Of a stretch of 64,000 nucleotides of DNA, positions 1-9,401 are shown one piece after another. Every line of letters begins with the position of its first letter. The stretch's first letter is position 1. Below the pieces are notes generated by a model. The model did no database searches and was not told the DNA's origin. It was given only the letters and a program-made list of their open reading frames with translations. Where the stretch lies: NCBI GenBank assembly GCA_016710135.1, contig JADJLM010000001.1:930001-994000 (forward strand), given 5' to 3'. The DNA comes from Nitrosomonas sp. (lineage in GTDB: Bacteria > Pseudomonadota > Gammaproteobacteria > Burkholderiales > Nitrosomonadaceae). Position numbers and translations under genes: made by a program.

Positions 1-351
1 GATTTATTTCACGGATTCATCCAGTCGTTTTGCGCCAGTTGATTGAGGTAGAACATTCGAAGCGACCCTATTAGATATCGTTGAGTAATCCGCCACAGGT
101 CGGGTAATATGGAAAATTGCAATACTTGTGAATACAATTTCAATTGAAGATGAGTTTTCTGCTGCGACGGCGTTGCTCGACAATCTTCCAGGACTAGGCA
201 GATTGCTGCGGATCTTCAAGATCCATCTGGTAGTTACTCTGAAACAACTGGCGTCACCGAAACGCAGGAGTGGTTATATATTCAGAGCCTCCATGTATAT
301 AGCTTGGATTGGTTAGATAAATTAATTCTAAAATGAAAACTTAATTGTACG
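1..351. other. Window edge with no confident gene
   Basis: No complete gene can be supported here. One plus-strand frame is open from the window edge to a TAG at 72-74 and could be the tail of a gene that starts outside the window. Another frame, stopping at 334-336, is open after about position 153 but has no start codon. A 62-codon frame at 128-316 contains ISIEDEFSAAT, which faintly recalls acyl carrier protein C-termini, but the rest does not fit that fold. The mixture of short open stretches in different frames suggests a decayed gene remnant. This is inference only. Confidence 0.3.
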
Positions 352-1008
352 ATGAAAAAACAGCGTGATTTTATACCTGCTTTACATTATCACTGGTTAA
401 CCCGTTGGTATGATCCGGTGATGCGATCGATCTTTCCAGAATCTGGCATAACGGATCAATTAATTAAGCAAGCCAATATTCGATCTGGGCAAGATATTTT
501 AGATGTTGGTTGCGGGACAGCTACTCATAGTATTCGGGTGAAGCAGGCTCAGCCGGGAGCTATTGTTCATGGTTTAGATATCGATCCACGAGTATTACAG
601 ATTGCACGGCAAAAAATCGAGCAAAATAATATTGAACTTCAATTAAAGCAAGGCTCAGCAATTGCATTACCGTATTCCGATCATAGCTTTGATCACGTGA
701 TCGGTAGTTTGCTGTTACATCATTTAACAATGCTCGCTAAGCAACAAATGCTGCGCGAAGCATTTCGTGTATTAAAGCCAGGGGGTCAGTTACATCTTGT
801 TGATTTTGGTCAACCGCAGGGTATATCAATGTGGATGATTTCATTGATCATTCGCTGGTTTGAGGAAATTGATGGACATATTCATGGGCTTTTACCTGAA
901 CTAATTCAAGGTGCTGGTTTTAATTTAATGCCACACTCCCTTCATTTCCGAACACTGGGTGGTACCATTACTTTATGGCATGCCTACAAGTCAACCGCAG
1001 CTTGTTAA
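352..1008 (+). CDS. Class I SAM-dependent methyltransferase (UbiE/Methyltransf_11 type)
   Basis: A 218-residue soluble protein with the Rossmann-like SAM fold. Motif I is DVGCGT at residues 51-56. An acidic ribose-binding segment (GLDIDP) follows near residue 75, and a RVLKPGG post-core motif lies near residue 140. These are the hallmarks of the UbiE/COQ5-like methyltransferase superfamily, which transfers a methyl group from S-adenosylmethionine to small molecules. The acceptor cannot be read from the sequence. The ATG at 352 leaves a short N-terminal extension before the core fold, as is usual for the family. It is not obviously in an operon: 174 bases with a hairpin separate it from the next gene. 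Confidence 0.85.
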   Translation: MKKQRDFIPALHYHWLTRWYDPVMRSIFPESGITDQLIKQANIRSGQDILDVGCGTATHSIRVKQAQPGAIVHGLDIDPRVLQIARQKIEQNNIELQLKQGSAIALPYSDHSFDHVIGSLLLHHLTMLAKQQMLREAFRVLKPGGQLHLVDFGQPQGISMWMISLIIRWFEEIDGHIHGLLPELIQGAGFNLMPHSLHFRTLGGTITLWHAYKSTAAC

Positions 1009-1138
1009 ATTACTACCAATATTCTCAATACTAAGACCTTATCATGACCTGAATTGCTTGTTCAGGTGGTATTCAGCTCAAGCGACTCACAATAGCACTA
1101 AAACCTGAGACGATCAGGATTTAGTAAGCGGTGGAGTT

Positions 1139-1162
1139 TAAGGGTTACTCGGTTAACCCTTA
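1139..1162 (+). promoter_or_regulatory. Hairpin in the leader of the His/Gly-rich lipoprotein gene
   Basis: TAAGGGTTA (1139-1147) and TAACCCTTA (1154-1162) form a 9-bp perfect stem with a 6-base loop. The hairpin ends just before a GAGGAG ribosome-binding site (about 1168-1173) and the ATG at 1183. It has no strong T tract, so it may be a weak terminator for the upstream gene or a structure in the leader of the downstream one. Confidence 0.4.
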
Positions 1163-1182
1163 CGTTTTGAGGAGAATGAATC

Positions 1183-1494
1183 ATGACGACTAGAAAATTG
1201 ACCTTAACCTTAGCGTTAGTTGGCGTGCTGTTATTGAACGGGTGCGTAACGACCCCTTACTTCTCCGGCGTGAATGGGCGATATGGTAATGTTTCTTTTA
1301 GTTATGGCTATCGCCCACCGGTATATGTCAACCCTGGCTACTATACAAGTCATCGGCATATGTATGTAACACCCCATTATTTTAATCGTGGACATGGTCA
1401 TTTTATCGGTGGGCATCGTCCTTTCAGTGGTGGCCATAAACATTTCATTGGTGGACATAGGGGAGGATTTCGAGGTGGGCACTTTCGGTGGTAA
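1183..1494 (+). CDS. Small His/Gly-rich lipoprotein of unknown function
   Basis: A 103-residue exported lipoprotein. The N-terminus has a basic start, a hydrophobic core and a lipobox (LLNGC, Cys at residue 21) for signal peptidase II. The mature part begins with a Tyr-rich stretch, and residues about 57-102 hold many His and Gly in repeats of the form GGH and HFIGGH. I do not recognise a named family. His/Gly-rich tails often bind transition metals (inference). A good GAGGAG ribosome-binding site precedes the ATG. It stands alone between a methyltransferase and an ExbB-like gene. Confidence 0.75.
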   Translation: MTTRKLTLTLALVGVLLLNGCVTTPYFSGVNGRYGNVSFSYGYRPPVYVNPGYYTSHRHMYVTPHYFNRGHGHFIGGHRPFSGGHKHFIGGHRGGFRGGHFRW

Positions 1495-1683
1495 CAACTT
1501 GCTGAGATTGTGACGAAGCTTTAACCTTTTCTTGCTGAAAGACATAGATAAAATGGGGTTGATACCTTTAATACTCGGTTTAATTGATAACAATTAGCTA
1601 GTAGAAGTAGAGTTCATTGCAAAGGCAAGTTAGAATAGCTGGTATTTGCTTGATAGAACCTTTTTACATCAGGAGATTTTTTT

Positions 1684-2292
1684 GTGTTAGCGATCATTCA
1701 GGCTGCGGGATGGCCAATATGGCCAATTATTATTGCTTCCATCGTAGCGGTTGCAATTATTGGAGAACGAATTTGGAGCTTGCGGTTAAGTAAAGTATCA
1801 CCCAGAAATTTGTTATCCAGAGTATTGCATGATTATCGCCGGTCAGGTATTAGCGCTGATATGTTGAATCGGTTACAAGAGAATTCTCCTTTAGGCTGTG
1901 TATTAGCAGCTGGCCTTAGAAATATCGAAAGTTCCCGTGAGGTGATGAAAGAATCGATCGAAGAGGCGGGACGTGTCATAGCGCATGAATTAGATCGTTA
2001 TCTGACGACATTGGGAACTATTGCATCCCTAAGTCCCCTGATGGGGTTGTTTGGAACCCTCATTGGTATGATCGAAATCTTTGGCTCTAACTCACCGACG
2101 GGGAGTAATCCAACTCAACTTGCTCATGGCATCTCCGTCGCTTTATATAATGCGGCATTTGGAATCTTAGTTGCTATCCCGAGCATGATTTTTTATAGAC
2201 ACTTCCGTGCAAAAGTTGATGCACTAGTCTTGGAAATGGAGTTACAAGCTTTAAAATTAGTTGAAGTTGTTCACGGTGATCGAAAAATCTAG
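1684..2292 (+). CDS. MotA/TolQ/ExbB-family proton channel protein
   Basis: A 202-residue inner-membrane protein with three predicted membrane segments: residues about 8-27, about 108-130 and about 150-172. The segment SLSPLMGLFGTLIGMI and the following GISVALYNAAFGILVAIP are the conserved pore helices of the ExbB/TolQ/MotA family. These proteins use the proton gradient to energise outer-membrane transport or envelope work together with an ExbD/TolR partner. The start is a GTG at 1684, preceded by AGGAG. No ExbD/TolR gene lies in the 189 bases downstream; the next gene is a sugar epimerase. Family assignment is firm, but ExbB versus TolQ is not. Confidence 0.85.
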   Translation: MLAIIQAAGWPIWPIIIASIVAVAIIGERIWSLRLSKVSPRNLLSRVLHDYRRSGISADMLNRLQENSPLGCVLAAGLRNIESSREVMKESIEEAGRVIAHELDRYLTTLGTIASLSPLMGLFGTLIGMIEIFGSNSPTGSNPTQLAHGISVALYNAAFGILVAIPSMIFYRHFRAKVDALVLEMELQALKLVEVVHGDRKI

Positions 2293-2481
2293 CTTGTAGC
2301 AAATCCACGTTGCATGGCTTTAGTTTCATTGGTTGATTATCCCTCGTATTATAGTAAAAATTGATTTACTAATATCAACAATCACTTAATATAAGCAGTT
2401 TTAGAGAATTCACAAATAATTATAGCTCTGAGTGTGTCTCAACTTTTTTTGCGCACATAATAGGAATAAAGAGGATTTATT

Positions 2482-3501
2482 TTGAAAAATAAAACTTGCT
2501 CATTGGTAACGGGTGGCGGTGGATTTATCGGCATGCATTTAGTAAACCAATTGTTAGATCAAGGTGGGGTTGTTAAAGTATTGGAAATTTCCGATGCTAA
2601 CTTTCCTAAAGAAGTAGAAGTAATCCGCGGTTCGATCACTGATGTGGATACCGTTCGCTATGCACTAAAGGGAGTCGATTATTTGTTCCATTTAGCTGCT
2701 AATCCTTATCTATGGGCGTATGATAAAAAAACATTTGATCAGGTAAACCATGAAGGTACTCGCGTCATACTATCTGAAGCTAAGCGCGCAAATATAAAAA
2801 AAGTAGTTCACACATCGACTGAATCAATTCTTTCCAAGATACCTTCGAAAAATCAACCTATTCATTCCTCCGTAATACCGATTCTGGAGGATATGCCGGG
2901 ACCGTATTGCCGCTCAAAATTCCTAGCAGAGCAGGAAGCCTTTAAAGCGGCGCAAGAAGGCTTGCCGGTTATCATTGTTTCCCCAACTTTACCCATAGGA
3001 CCGGGTGATCATCGATTAACGCCGCCGACACAGATGATTCTAAATTTTCTGAATCATAAACTTCCAGCTTATTTGGACTGTAAATTAAATGTGGTTGATG
3101 TAAGGGATGTAGCGCACGGCCATATTTTAGCCGCAGAACGAGGTCGTCCGGGGGAACGCTATATTCTTGGTAATCAAAATATCCGATTAAGTGAATTACT
3201 GCAATTATTGGAAGAAATTAGTGGATTAGCAATGCCCAAAACTAGGATTCCGCATTGGTTAGCATTAATTGTTGGTGTTTCTTCAGAATTTATAGCAGAT
3301 TATATTACACGTAAGCCGCCTCAAGCACCGTTAACCGGTGTAAGATTAGCGGGTCGTTCGTTATTCTTTGAAAGTGACAAAGCAATACGTGAATTAGGTT
3401 TTCAACAACACTCGATCCGCCAAGCATTGATTGATCAAGTAAATTGGTTGTTTCAAGAAGGTTATGTAACACGATCAATGCCTCAAAGATTGCGTGCTTA
3501 A
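2482..3501 (+). CDS. hpnA: Hopanoid-associated NAD-dependent sugar epimerase HpnA
   Basis: A 339-residue extended short-chain dehydrogenase. The nucleotide-binding loop GGGGFIG is at residues 11-17 and the catalytic pair Tyr142/Lys146 lies in GPYCRSK. The family (HpnA) modifies nucleotide sugars and recurs in hopanoid loci. The assignment rests on the fold plus the nearby squalene-hopene cyclase and hpnG. Translation starts at a TTG with an AGAGG ribosome-binding site about 9 bases upstream. An alternative is another NAD-dependent epimerase/dehydratase of unknown substrate. Confidence 0.8.
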   Translation: MKNKTCSLVTGGGGFIGMHLVNQLLDQGGVVKVLEISDANFPKEVEVIRGSITDVDTVRYALKGVDYLFHLAANPYLWAYDKKTFDQVNHEGTRVILSEAKRANIKKVVHTSTESILSKIPSKNQPIHSSVIPILEDMPGPYCRSKFLAEQEAFKAAQEGLPVIIVSPTLPIGPGDHRLTPPTQMILNFLNHKLPAYLDCKLNVVDVRDVAHGHILAAERGRPGERYILGNQNIRLSELLQLLEEISGLAMPKTRIPHWLALIVGVSSEFIADYITRKPPQAPLTGVRLAGRSLFFESDKAIRELGFQQHSIRQALIDQVNWLFQEGYVTRSMPQRLRA

Positions 3502-3587
3502 ATGCGCAGTCTTTAGATAATCTTTTAAATATCATTAAGTTAATATATTAGATTTAGTTTTTATCGATCATTTTTGAATTCTGTAGT

Positions 3588-4453
3588 ATGAAAGCACGTT
3601 GCAAGGCGATTATCTTATTGAGCTTATTTATTACTGCTTTGATGGGTTGTAAGTCGATACCTAAGCAGGAATCATTGGTTGACAACCAACAAGTTGCTCG
3701 ACAGGAATTCAATTCTGAGCATTCCGAAGAAGCCTCTGTTGATCCTTATGAATCTGCAAACCGCAAAACCTACTCATTTACCGATAGTATCGATCGGTTT
3801 ATTCTGGAACCAATAGCAGATGCCTATATCGATTATGTTCCCTATGCAATTCAACGACCCATAAGCAATTTTTATCGCAATTTATCTTATCCCAATGTCG
3901 CTTTGAACGCCTTTTTGCAAGGTAAATTTCGCCAGGATTTCAAGATAGTTTTCGTTTTGTGATTAATTCAACGATTGGTATCTTTGGCTTAGCAGATATG
4001 GCAGGCCATATGGGATTTAAGGAAAATAACGAAGATTTTGGGCAAACACTTGCAGTTTGGGGGGTTGATCCAGGATCTTACCTTTTTGTTCCCATCTATG
4101 GTCCGAGTAATCGCCGAGATATTTTTGATTTACCAATCGGATTTTTTACAGATGCATTATTATATGCAAGCTATGCGGTTGGTGGCCCCGTAGTGGTCCC
4201 AGTTCTATTTTTACGCCTTGTCGATAAGCGTGCAAGATTGGCTGGGCCGATGAAGATACGAGACGAGTCAGCGTTAGATCCTTACTTATTTGTTCGAGAA
4301 GCATACTCTCAGCAGCGCGAATATCTAATTCATGATGGTAATCCACCTATCGAGCAATACGATGATCTGGAAGAGGAAACTGATGAAAAGGACAAAGCGA
4401 AGGATGAAATTAAGAAAGAAAAAATAGAAGATACCAAAGGCAGTAAGAATTAA
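3588..4453 (+). CDS. mlaA: MlaA/VacJ outer-membrane lipoprotein, frameshifted
   Basis: MlaA is the outer-membrane part of the Mla system, which removes mislocalised phospholipids from the outer leaflet. The first frame (3588-3962) starts with a lipoprotein signal (lipobox ALMGC, Cys21) and the family signature DPYESANR. The second frame, read from about 3944 to 4453, continues with FRFVINSTIGIFGLADMA and YGPSNRRD, also MlaA signatures. Both parts are needed, and they join if one base is restored near 3942 (CAAGATAG expected as CAAAGATAG). The C-terminus is a charged Lys/Glu-rich tail. The gene lies between hpnA and shc; mlaA-like genes often accompany hopanoid genes. The break may be an assembly error or a real mutation. 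Confidence 0.85.
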
Positions 4454-4589
4454 TGGTTGTCATGCTTCTCTACCTAGCTGTATCGAATATGCGACAATCC
4501 GTTGTTTTTTTCATCAATAAACAGTGACTGGTTTAACGTTTCTTGTAAAATGCCTTAATTACAATCAGTTATCAGCAAGGTTTTGATTT

Positions 4590-6581
4590 ATGTCTAGAAT
4601 ATCACAGCAATTTAATGACTTAATTAATTTGAAGAAGATTGCTTTGAAAGATACATGGTTTAAGTCGAAAGAAACCTCACCCGTATCATCAACCGATATC
4701 GATCAATCCGAATTAGCACAATGTATTGCCAAAGCCCGTAATGCATTATTGGCTTTGCAGAATAAAGACGGGCATTGGTGCTTTCCATTGGAAGCAGATT
4801 GCACAATTCCTGCAGAATATATACTCATGATGCATTTCATGGATGAAATTGATATCGAGTTAGAACGAAAACTCGCTATTTTTATTCGAGAGCAGCAAAG
4901 TGAGGTGCATGGTGGTTGGGCACTCTATTATGGAGGAACATTTGATTTAAGTTGTAGCGTTAAATCTTACTTTGCATTAAAAATGATCGGTGATTCTCCC
5001 GATGCAAGGCATATGCAACGTGCGCGTGCAGCAATTCTAGAATGTGGCGGTGCAGCTTGTGCTAATGTGTTTACGCGCTTACTGCTTGCTATGTATCAGC
5101 AAATACCATGGCGAGGTGTGCCATTCGTACCTGCAGAGATCATCTTATTACCGCGTTGGTTTCCATTTCATTTAAGAAAAGTAGCATATTGGTCGCGAAC
5201 AGTGATGATTCCACTATCTATTCTTTGTACGCTAAAAGCGAAGGCGGTTAATCCTAGAAAGATCAATATCAGAGAATTATTTACTGTTCCACCTGAAGAA
5301 GAACAAAATTATTTTCCTGTTCGTACATCTCTTAATCGGATTCTGTTGTATGTGGAACGATTGGGTTTCAAGCTAGAACCATTGATACCAACATTCATTA
5401 GGAAAATTGCGTTACGGCGGGCAGAAAAATGGGTTATTGAACGCTTAAATGGTGAATGTGGTTTAGGTGCTATTTTTCCAGCGATGGTTAATGCCTATGA
5501 AGCCATCGCATTACTCGGATATGATGCAGAGCACCCTTACCGCAAACAATGTAGAGCTGCTTTGCAGGGATTATTAGTTGATGAAGGTAGAAGAGCGTGG
5601 TGTCAACCATGTACTTCACCCATTTGGGACACAGTGTTAGCGTCCTTATCGCTGCAAGAAGATGCTCATTCAGATCAGAATCCGGTTAGGCAAGCTTTGG
5701 ATTGGACGATACAACGGCAAATTTTGGATGAACCAGGTGATTGGCGTGAAGCAAAACCTGACTTACCAGGCGGTGGGTGGGCTTTTCAGTATGCAAATCC
5801 TCATTATCCCGATTTAGATGATACTGCTGCAGCAGCATGGGCGTTGTATCAAGCCGATCCGGATGTATATCAGTTTAGTTTGCGGCGTGCAGCGGATTGG
5901 CTTGCGGGTATGCAATCAAGTAATGGCGGATTTGCAGCTTTCGATATCGATAATACCTATTACTATTTGAATGAGATTCCACTTGCTGATCATGGTGCGC
6001 TACTTGATCCACCTTCAAGCGATGTTACAGCGCGCTGCACAGGCTTCTTGGCTTTATATGGCGATTTACAACACCGGCATGCGGTTAAGCGTGGTTTAAC
6101 TTATCTGTTTAATGAGCAAGAATCGAATGGGTCCTGGTTTGGTCGATGGGGAAGTAATTATATTTACGGGACCTGGTCGGTATTGGAAGCGATGCAACTT
6201 GCGAAAGTGGATCGTCATCATGATGCGATCCGCAAAGCCGTACAATGGCTAAAATCCAAACAACGGGCTGATGGCGGTTGGGGAGAAACCAATGACACTT
6301 ATCTTGATCCACAGCAAGCTGGAGAATCTAACGTAAGTACTTCGTTTCAAACAGCTTGGGCATTGTTAGGTTTGATGGCAGCTGGTGAAGTGGATAGTGC
6401 AGCAGTTCAGAAAGGAATTGGTTATTTAATGAGATCTCAAGCTGATGATCATTTGTGGTATGAGCCTTGGTTTACAGCACCTGGTTTTCCGCGGGTTTTT
6501 TATTTGAAATATCACGGATACTCTAAATATTTCCCCTTATGGGCGCTAATTCGCTATCGTAAATTGACTACTGAGAGGTAA
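4590..6581 (+). CDS. shc: Squalene-hopene cyclase
   Basis: A 663-residue terpene cyclase that folds squalene into hopene or hopanol, the core of bacterial hopanoids, as a monotopic membrane enzyme. The catalytic acid motif DxDDTA is at residues 408-413 (DLDDTA). Several QW-type repeats are visible, such as QSSNGGFAAF, NEQESNGSWFGRWG and QRADGGWGE. The length matches family members of about 630-680 residues. The short N-terminal extension before the first repeat is normal. The gene is followed after only five bases by hpnG, so the two are probably co-transcribed. Confidence 0.95.
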   Translation: MSRISQQFNDLINLKKIALKDTWFKSKETSPVSSTDIDQSELAQCIAKARNALLALQNKDGHWCFPLEADCTIPAEYILMMHFMDEIDIELERKLAIFIREQQSEVHGGWALYYGGTFDLSCSVKSYFALKMIGDSPDARHMQRARAAILECGGAACANVFTRLLLAMYQQIPWRGVPFVPAEIILLPRWFPFHLRKVAYWSRTVMIPLSILCTLKAKAVNPRKINIRELFTVPPEEEQNYFPVRTSLNRILLYVERLGFKLEPLIPTFIRKIALRRAEKWVIERLNGECGLGAIFPAMVNAYEAIALLGYDAEHPYRKQCRAALQGLLVDEGRRAWCQPCTSPIWDTVLASLSLQEDAHSDQNPVRQALDWTIQRQILDEPGDWREAKPDLPGGGWAFQYANPHYPDLDDTAAAAWALYQADPDVYQFSLRRAADWLAGMQSSNGGFAAFDIDNTYYYLNEIPLADHGALLDPPSSDVTARCTGFLALYGDLQHRHAVKRGLTYLFNEQESNGSWFGRWGSNYIYGTWSVLEAMQLAKVDRHHDAIRKAVQWLKSKQRADGGWGETNDTYLDPQQAGESNVSTSFQTAWALLGLMAAGEVDSAAVQKGIGYLMRSQADDHLWYEPWFTAPGFPRVFYLKYHGYSKYFPLWALIRYRKLTTER

Positions 6582-6586
6582 TTGTT

Positions 6587-7324
6587 GTGAGTTTAATTGG
6601 TATCGTGACTGCGATGCGCGCTGAAGCGAAGTGCGTGACACCAAGGCGTCTTCCATTCAATGAAATGGTTCGCTTAAGGGAAGGTACAGCCATTTGGATC
6701 TGCGGAATTGGTGATGCTGCTGCTCGTAAAGCAGCAACCGGACTTCGCGACCAAGGTGTATCTGCGTTAGTTAGTTTAGGTGTTGCAGGCGCATTGAGTG
6801 AAACATTACGACCGGGTGATCTTGTTTTACCTGAATACATCCAAAATGAACAGTCGACCCCAGTTTCAGTTGCACTGGCGTGGCGGGCGCGTATTAAGCA
6901 ACTTCTACCTAGCCATGTGAATGTTTCAGGAGGCACTTTAGCCACAAGTCGTCAAATGTTATCATCTGAAACAGCGAAGCGCGCATTCTCGAAGAAACAT
7001 GGCGCCTGCGCTGTGGATATGGAAAGTGGCGCGATCGCTGAAGTGGCCGCAAAAGCTGGAATACCATTCGTTGCAGTACGTGCCATCACGGATCCTTTAG
7101 AATTTTCACCGCCACCTGTTTTAATGAATGCGGTTTACCCTGATGGAAGCGTAAATATTCCTCAGTTGGTGAGTTTATTGCTACGCCGCTCGATTAATAT
7201 TAATACGTTATTGCAATTGGCACCCAGTATGCGTGCCGCTTGTTCAACATTGCTTTCAGTAGTTCAACATGCTGATAATGAACTTGGTGGCCAATTTTCT
7301 TCGGTTGCGATCGTAAACTCATAA
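6587..7324 (+). CDS. hpnG: Hopanoid-associated nucleoside phosphorylase HpnG
   Basis: A 245-residue protein of the MTA/SAH nucleosidase and purine phosphorylase fold. Visible motifs are GVAGAL, for substrate binding, and VDMESGAIAEVA, the glutamate-containing ribose-binding motif. HpnG releases adenine from adenosyl-hopane to give ribosyl-hopane in the synthesis of extended hopanoids. The start is a GTG five bases after the shc stop, which supports an shc-hpnG unit. The 3' end overlaps by six bases the convergent MidA-like gene. hpnH, the preceding step, is not in this window. Confidence 0.88.
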   Translation: MSLIGIVTAMRAEAKCVTPRRLPFNEMVRLREGTAIWICGIGDAAARKAATGLRDQGVSALVSLGVAGALSETLRPGDLVLPEYIQNEQSTPVSVALAWRARIKQLLPSHVNVSGGTLATSRQMLSSETAKRAFSKKHGACAVDMESGAIAEVAAKAGIPFVAVRAITDPLEFSPPPVLMNAVYPDGSVNIPQLVSLLLRRSININTLLQLAPSMRAACSTLLSVVQHADNELGGQFSSVAIVNS

Positions 7325-8503
7325 CAAATGCAATAAGCTGCCTCTGGTAAAACCGATCGGTATCTCATTCAATTGTTTGCCCAACGCAATTACCTTAAAT
7401 AACTCTCCCATTTCGGCTGGGCTTACTAATCGCTGTAATTGATTTGATAGCGGCAAGTATTTTAGTGCATCTGCTACTGCTACGCTCGATAATAATTCTG
7501 TAATACCACAGTTAATTAGAAAATGGGCTTGATTTGTGTAGCCTAACAATTGTAAGTTGCTTTCAAATGCAACTTGAGCAATAGCCGAAAAATCAACATG
7601 ACTCGTGATATCTTGCAGCCCGGGTAAGTAGAATGGATCATCATGTGCATAATGGCGGTAATGGCACATGAGAGTACCCATCGATCGTTGAGGGTGATAG
7701 TATTCGCGCTGACCGAAACCATAGTCAATCAGCAAAATTAATCCAGTTTGCAGTATTTTACTCAGGCTGCGAATAAAATATCGATTGGCAAGTGAAATTT
7801 CACTTAAATAGCTCACAAAATCAGGTGCATCCTTTTCGATGAGTGTAGATAATTGGCTTGCAATGATTAGTAATTCATCATGATTCAAAGGTTTGTCTAC
7901 CCAAGACAATGTTTGATGATTGACGCTAACGCCACGTTCCCAGAGTGCTTCCTTTTGCCAAACGACTAAGTGGGTAGGCATCGCATCCAGAACTTCATTC
8001 GCAATGATTAAGCCTGAAAATTGATCAGGTAATTGAGCTAACCAAGTAATCCGATCGAGGAGTTGAGGTGCATGCCTTTCAAATAAGGTCCGTTGGCGTT
8101 GCTGTAATTCTGCACTTATTTCGAGAATAAAATATTGCTCAGGTAATTGATCGAATTGCTCAAGTTCAATTAATAAATCAAGTGCTAATTTACCCGACCC
8201 AGCTCCAAATTCGAGAATACAGGCTTTGCCGATTTGGCGAAATAGCTGCATTACTTGTTTGGCCAGTGTTCTTCCAAAAAGAACCGATATTTCAGGTGCA
8301 GTGACAAAATCACCACTCAATCCAAATTTAGCGTTCCTTGCGCTGTAGTAGCCCAAACCAGGAGTATATAAAGCTAATTCCATGAATTGAGCAAAAGGTA
8401 TCCATCCCCCCGATTCATGAATCTTATTTACAATGTGATTTTGTAAACGTTGGCTATGGTGCAACCCTTCCTGACTCGGTTGAGGTAACGTTGGTAGAGG
8501 CAT
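7319..8503 (-). CDS. SAM-dependent methyltransferase of the MidA/NDUFAF7 family (DUF185)
   Basis: A 394-residue protein with the family signatures in order: a FGLSGDFVTAPEIS segment near residue 60, the SAM-binding loop LEFGAGSGKLA near residue 100, NEVLDAMP near residue 170 and IDYGFGQREYY near residue 260. The eukaryotic member NDUFAF7 methylates an arginine in a complex I subunit; the role of the bacterial members is not settled. It is divergent from the SDR gene at 8585 and converges with hpnG. Confidence 0.88.
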   Translation of the reverse strand: MPLPTLPQPSQEGLHHSQRLQNHIVNKIHESGGWIPFAQFMELALYTPGLGYYSARNAKFGLSGDFVTAPEISVLFGRTLAKQVMQLFRQIGKACILEFGAGSGKLALDLLIELEQFDQLPEQYFILEISAELQQRQRTLFERHAPQLLDRITWLAQLPDQFSGLIIANEVLDAMPTHLVVWQKEALWERGVSVNHQTLSWVDKPLNHDELLIIASQLSTLIEKDAPDFVSYLSEISLANRYFIRSLSKILQTGLILLIDYGFGQREYYHPQRSMGTLMCHYRHYAHDDPFYLPGLQDITSHVDFSAIAQVAFESNLQLLGYTNQAHFLINCGITELLSSVAVADALKYLPLSNQLQRLVSPAEMGELFKVIALGKQLNEIPIGFTRGSLLHLL

Positions 8504-8584
8504 ATAAGTTAATCGTGTGTTTATCGATATGAGCGAATCAAGGAATGATAGCGAGGGATAAATGATGAATAAAGGGGAAAATGA

Positions 8585-9331
8585 ATGACATCAAATAATA
8601 AAGTTATTTTGATCACGGGCGGGGCAAAGCGTGTGGGTTCAGCTATATGTCGCCAGCTTCATGCGCAAGGTGCTAATCTAGTCATTCATTACCGTTCTTC
8701 TCAAGAAGAAGCTGAAGTATTTCGTGACTCGCTTGAAGCAATACGTCCGCAATCAGTTTTACTGATCAAAGCTGATTTACTCAACGTCGATCAGTTTCCA
8801 AATCTAATTGAGCAAATAGTACTCCACTTTGGTCAACTCGATGTACTGGTGAATAACGCATCGAGTTTCTTTTCTACACCAATAGGAAAATTTACTGATG
8901 AAGCCTGGCATGATTTAATCGGTAGTAACCTTAAGGCACCTCTTTTTTTATCTCAAGCAGCAGCTCCCTACTTAATCAAACAAAAGGGTTGTATCATTAA
9001 TATTGTGGATATTCATGTAGATTACCCCCTGAAAAATCATGTGATCTATAATTGCGCCAAAGGCGGATTGGCAGCGTTAACTCGTTCTTTAGCTTTAGAA
9101 TTAGCGCCTGATATTCGCGTCAATGGCGTTTCACCAGGTCCGATTCTTTGGCCATTAACTGGTGATTGGGCAAATGCATCAGTACAGCAAGAAATAATTG
9201 ATCGAACATTATTGAAACGATGCGGAGAGCCAGAAGATATCGCAAAAGCAGTCAATTATTTGATTAACGATGCTCCGTTTGTGACAGGCCAAATTATTGC
9301 TGTAGATGGCGGGCGTAGTATTAATCTTTAA
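8585..9331 (+). CDS. Pteridine-reductase-like short-chain dehydrogenase
   Basis: A 248-residue SDR enzyme. The NADPH-binding loop is TGGAKRVGS (residues 11-19), and the basic residues after the glycine loop favour NADPH. NNAS is at residues 90-93 and the catalytic Tyr155-x3-Lys159 is in YNCAK. Asp142 in VDIH replaces the usual catalytic serine, a feature of pteridine reductases (PTR1/FolM). It probably reduces dihydropteridines, linking it to the folate/pterin pathway; folP lies elsewhere in the window. The C-terminus TGQIIAVDGGRSI is typical of the family. Confidence 0.82.
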   Translation: MTSNNKVILITGGAKRVGSAICRQLHAQGANLVIHYRSSQEEAEVFRDSLEAIRPQSVLLIKADLLNVDQFPNLIEQIVLHFGQLDVLVNNASSFFSTPIGKFTDEAWHDLIGSNLKAPLFLSQAAAPYLIKQKGCIINIVDIHVDYPLKNHVIYNCAKGGLAALTRSLALELAPDIRVNGVSPGPILWPLTGDWANASVQQEIIDRTLLKRCGEPEDIAKAVNYLINDAPFVTGQIIAVDGGRSINL

Positions 9332-9357
9332 GTAATGAAGGTATTTATTAATTGTGA

Positions 9358-9392
9358 CTCTAGGTTAATAAAATATATCCTTTAACCTAGAG
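9358..9392. terminator. Bidirectional hairpin between convergent genes
   Basis: CTCTAGGTTAA (9358-9368) pairs perfectly with TTAACCTAGAG (9382-9392) over 11 bp with a 13-base loop. It lies between the ends of the SDR gene and the RTX gene, where a terminator serving both strands is expected. There is no strong T tract on either side. Confidence 0.55.
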
Positions 9393-9401
9393 CCAATATA
9401 T

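Noticed and set aside
6109..6312. Small minus-strand frame inside shc, and many similar short frames on the opposite strand of real genes
   Set aside because: They have no ribosome-binding site or recognisable domain and lie wholly within strongly supported genes.
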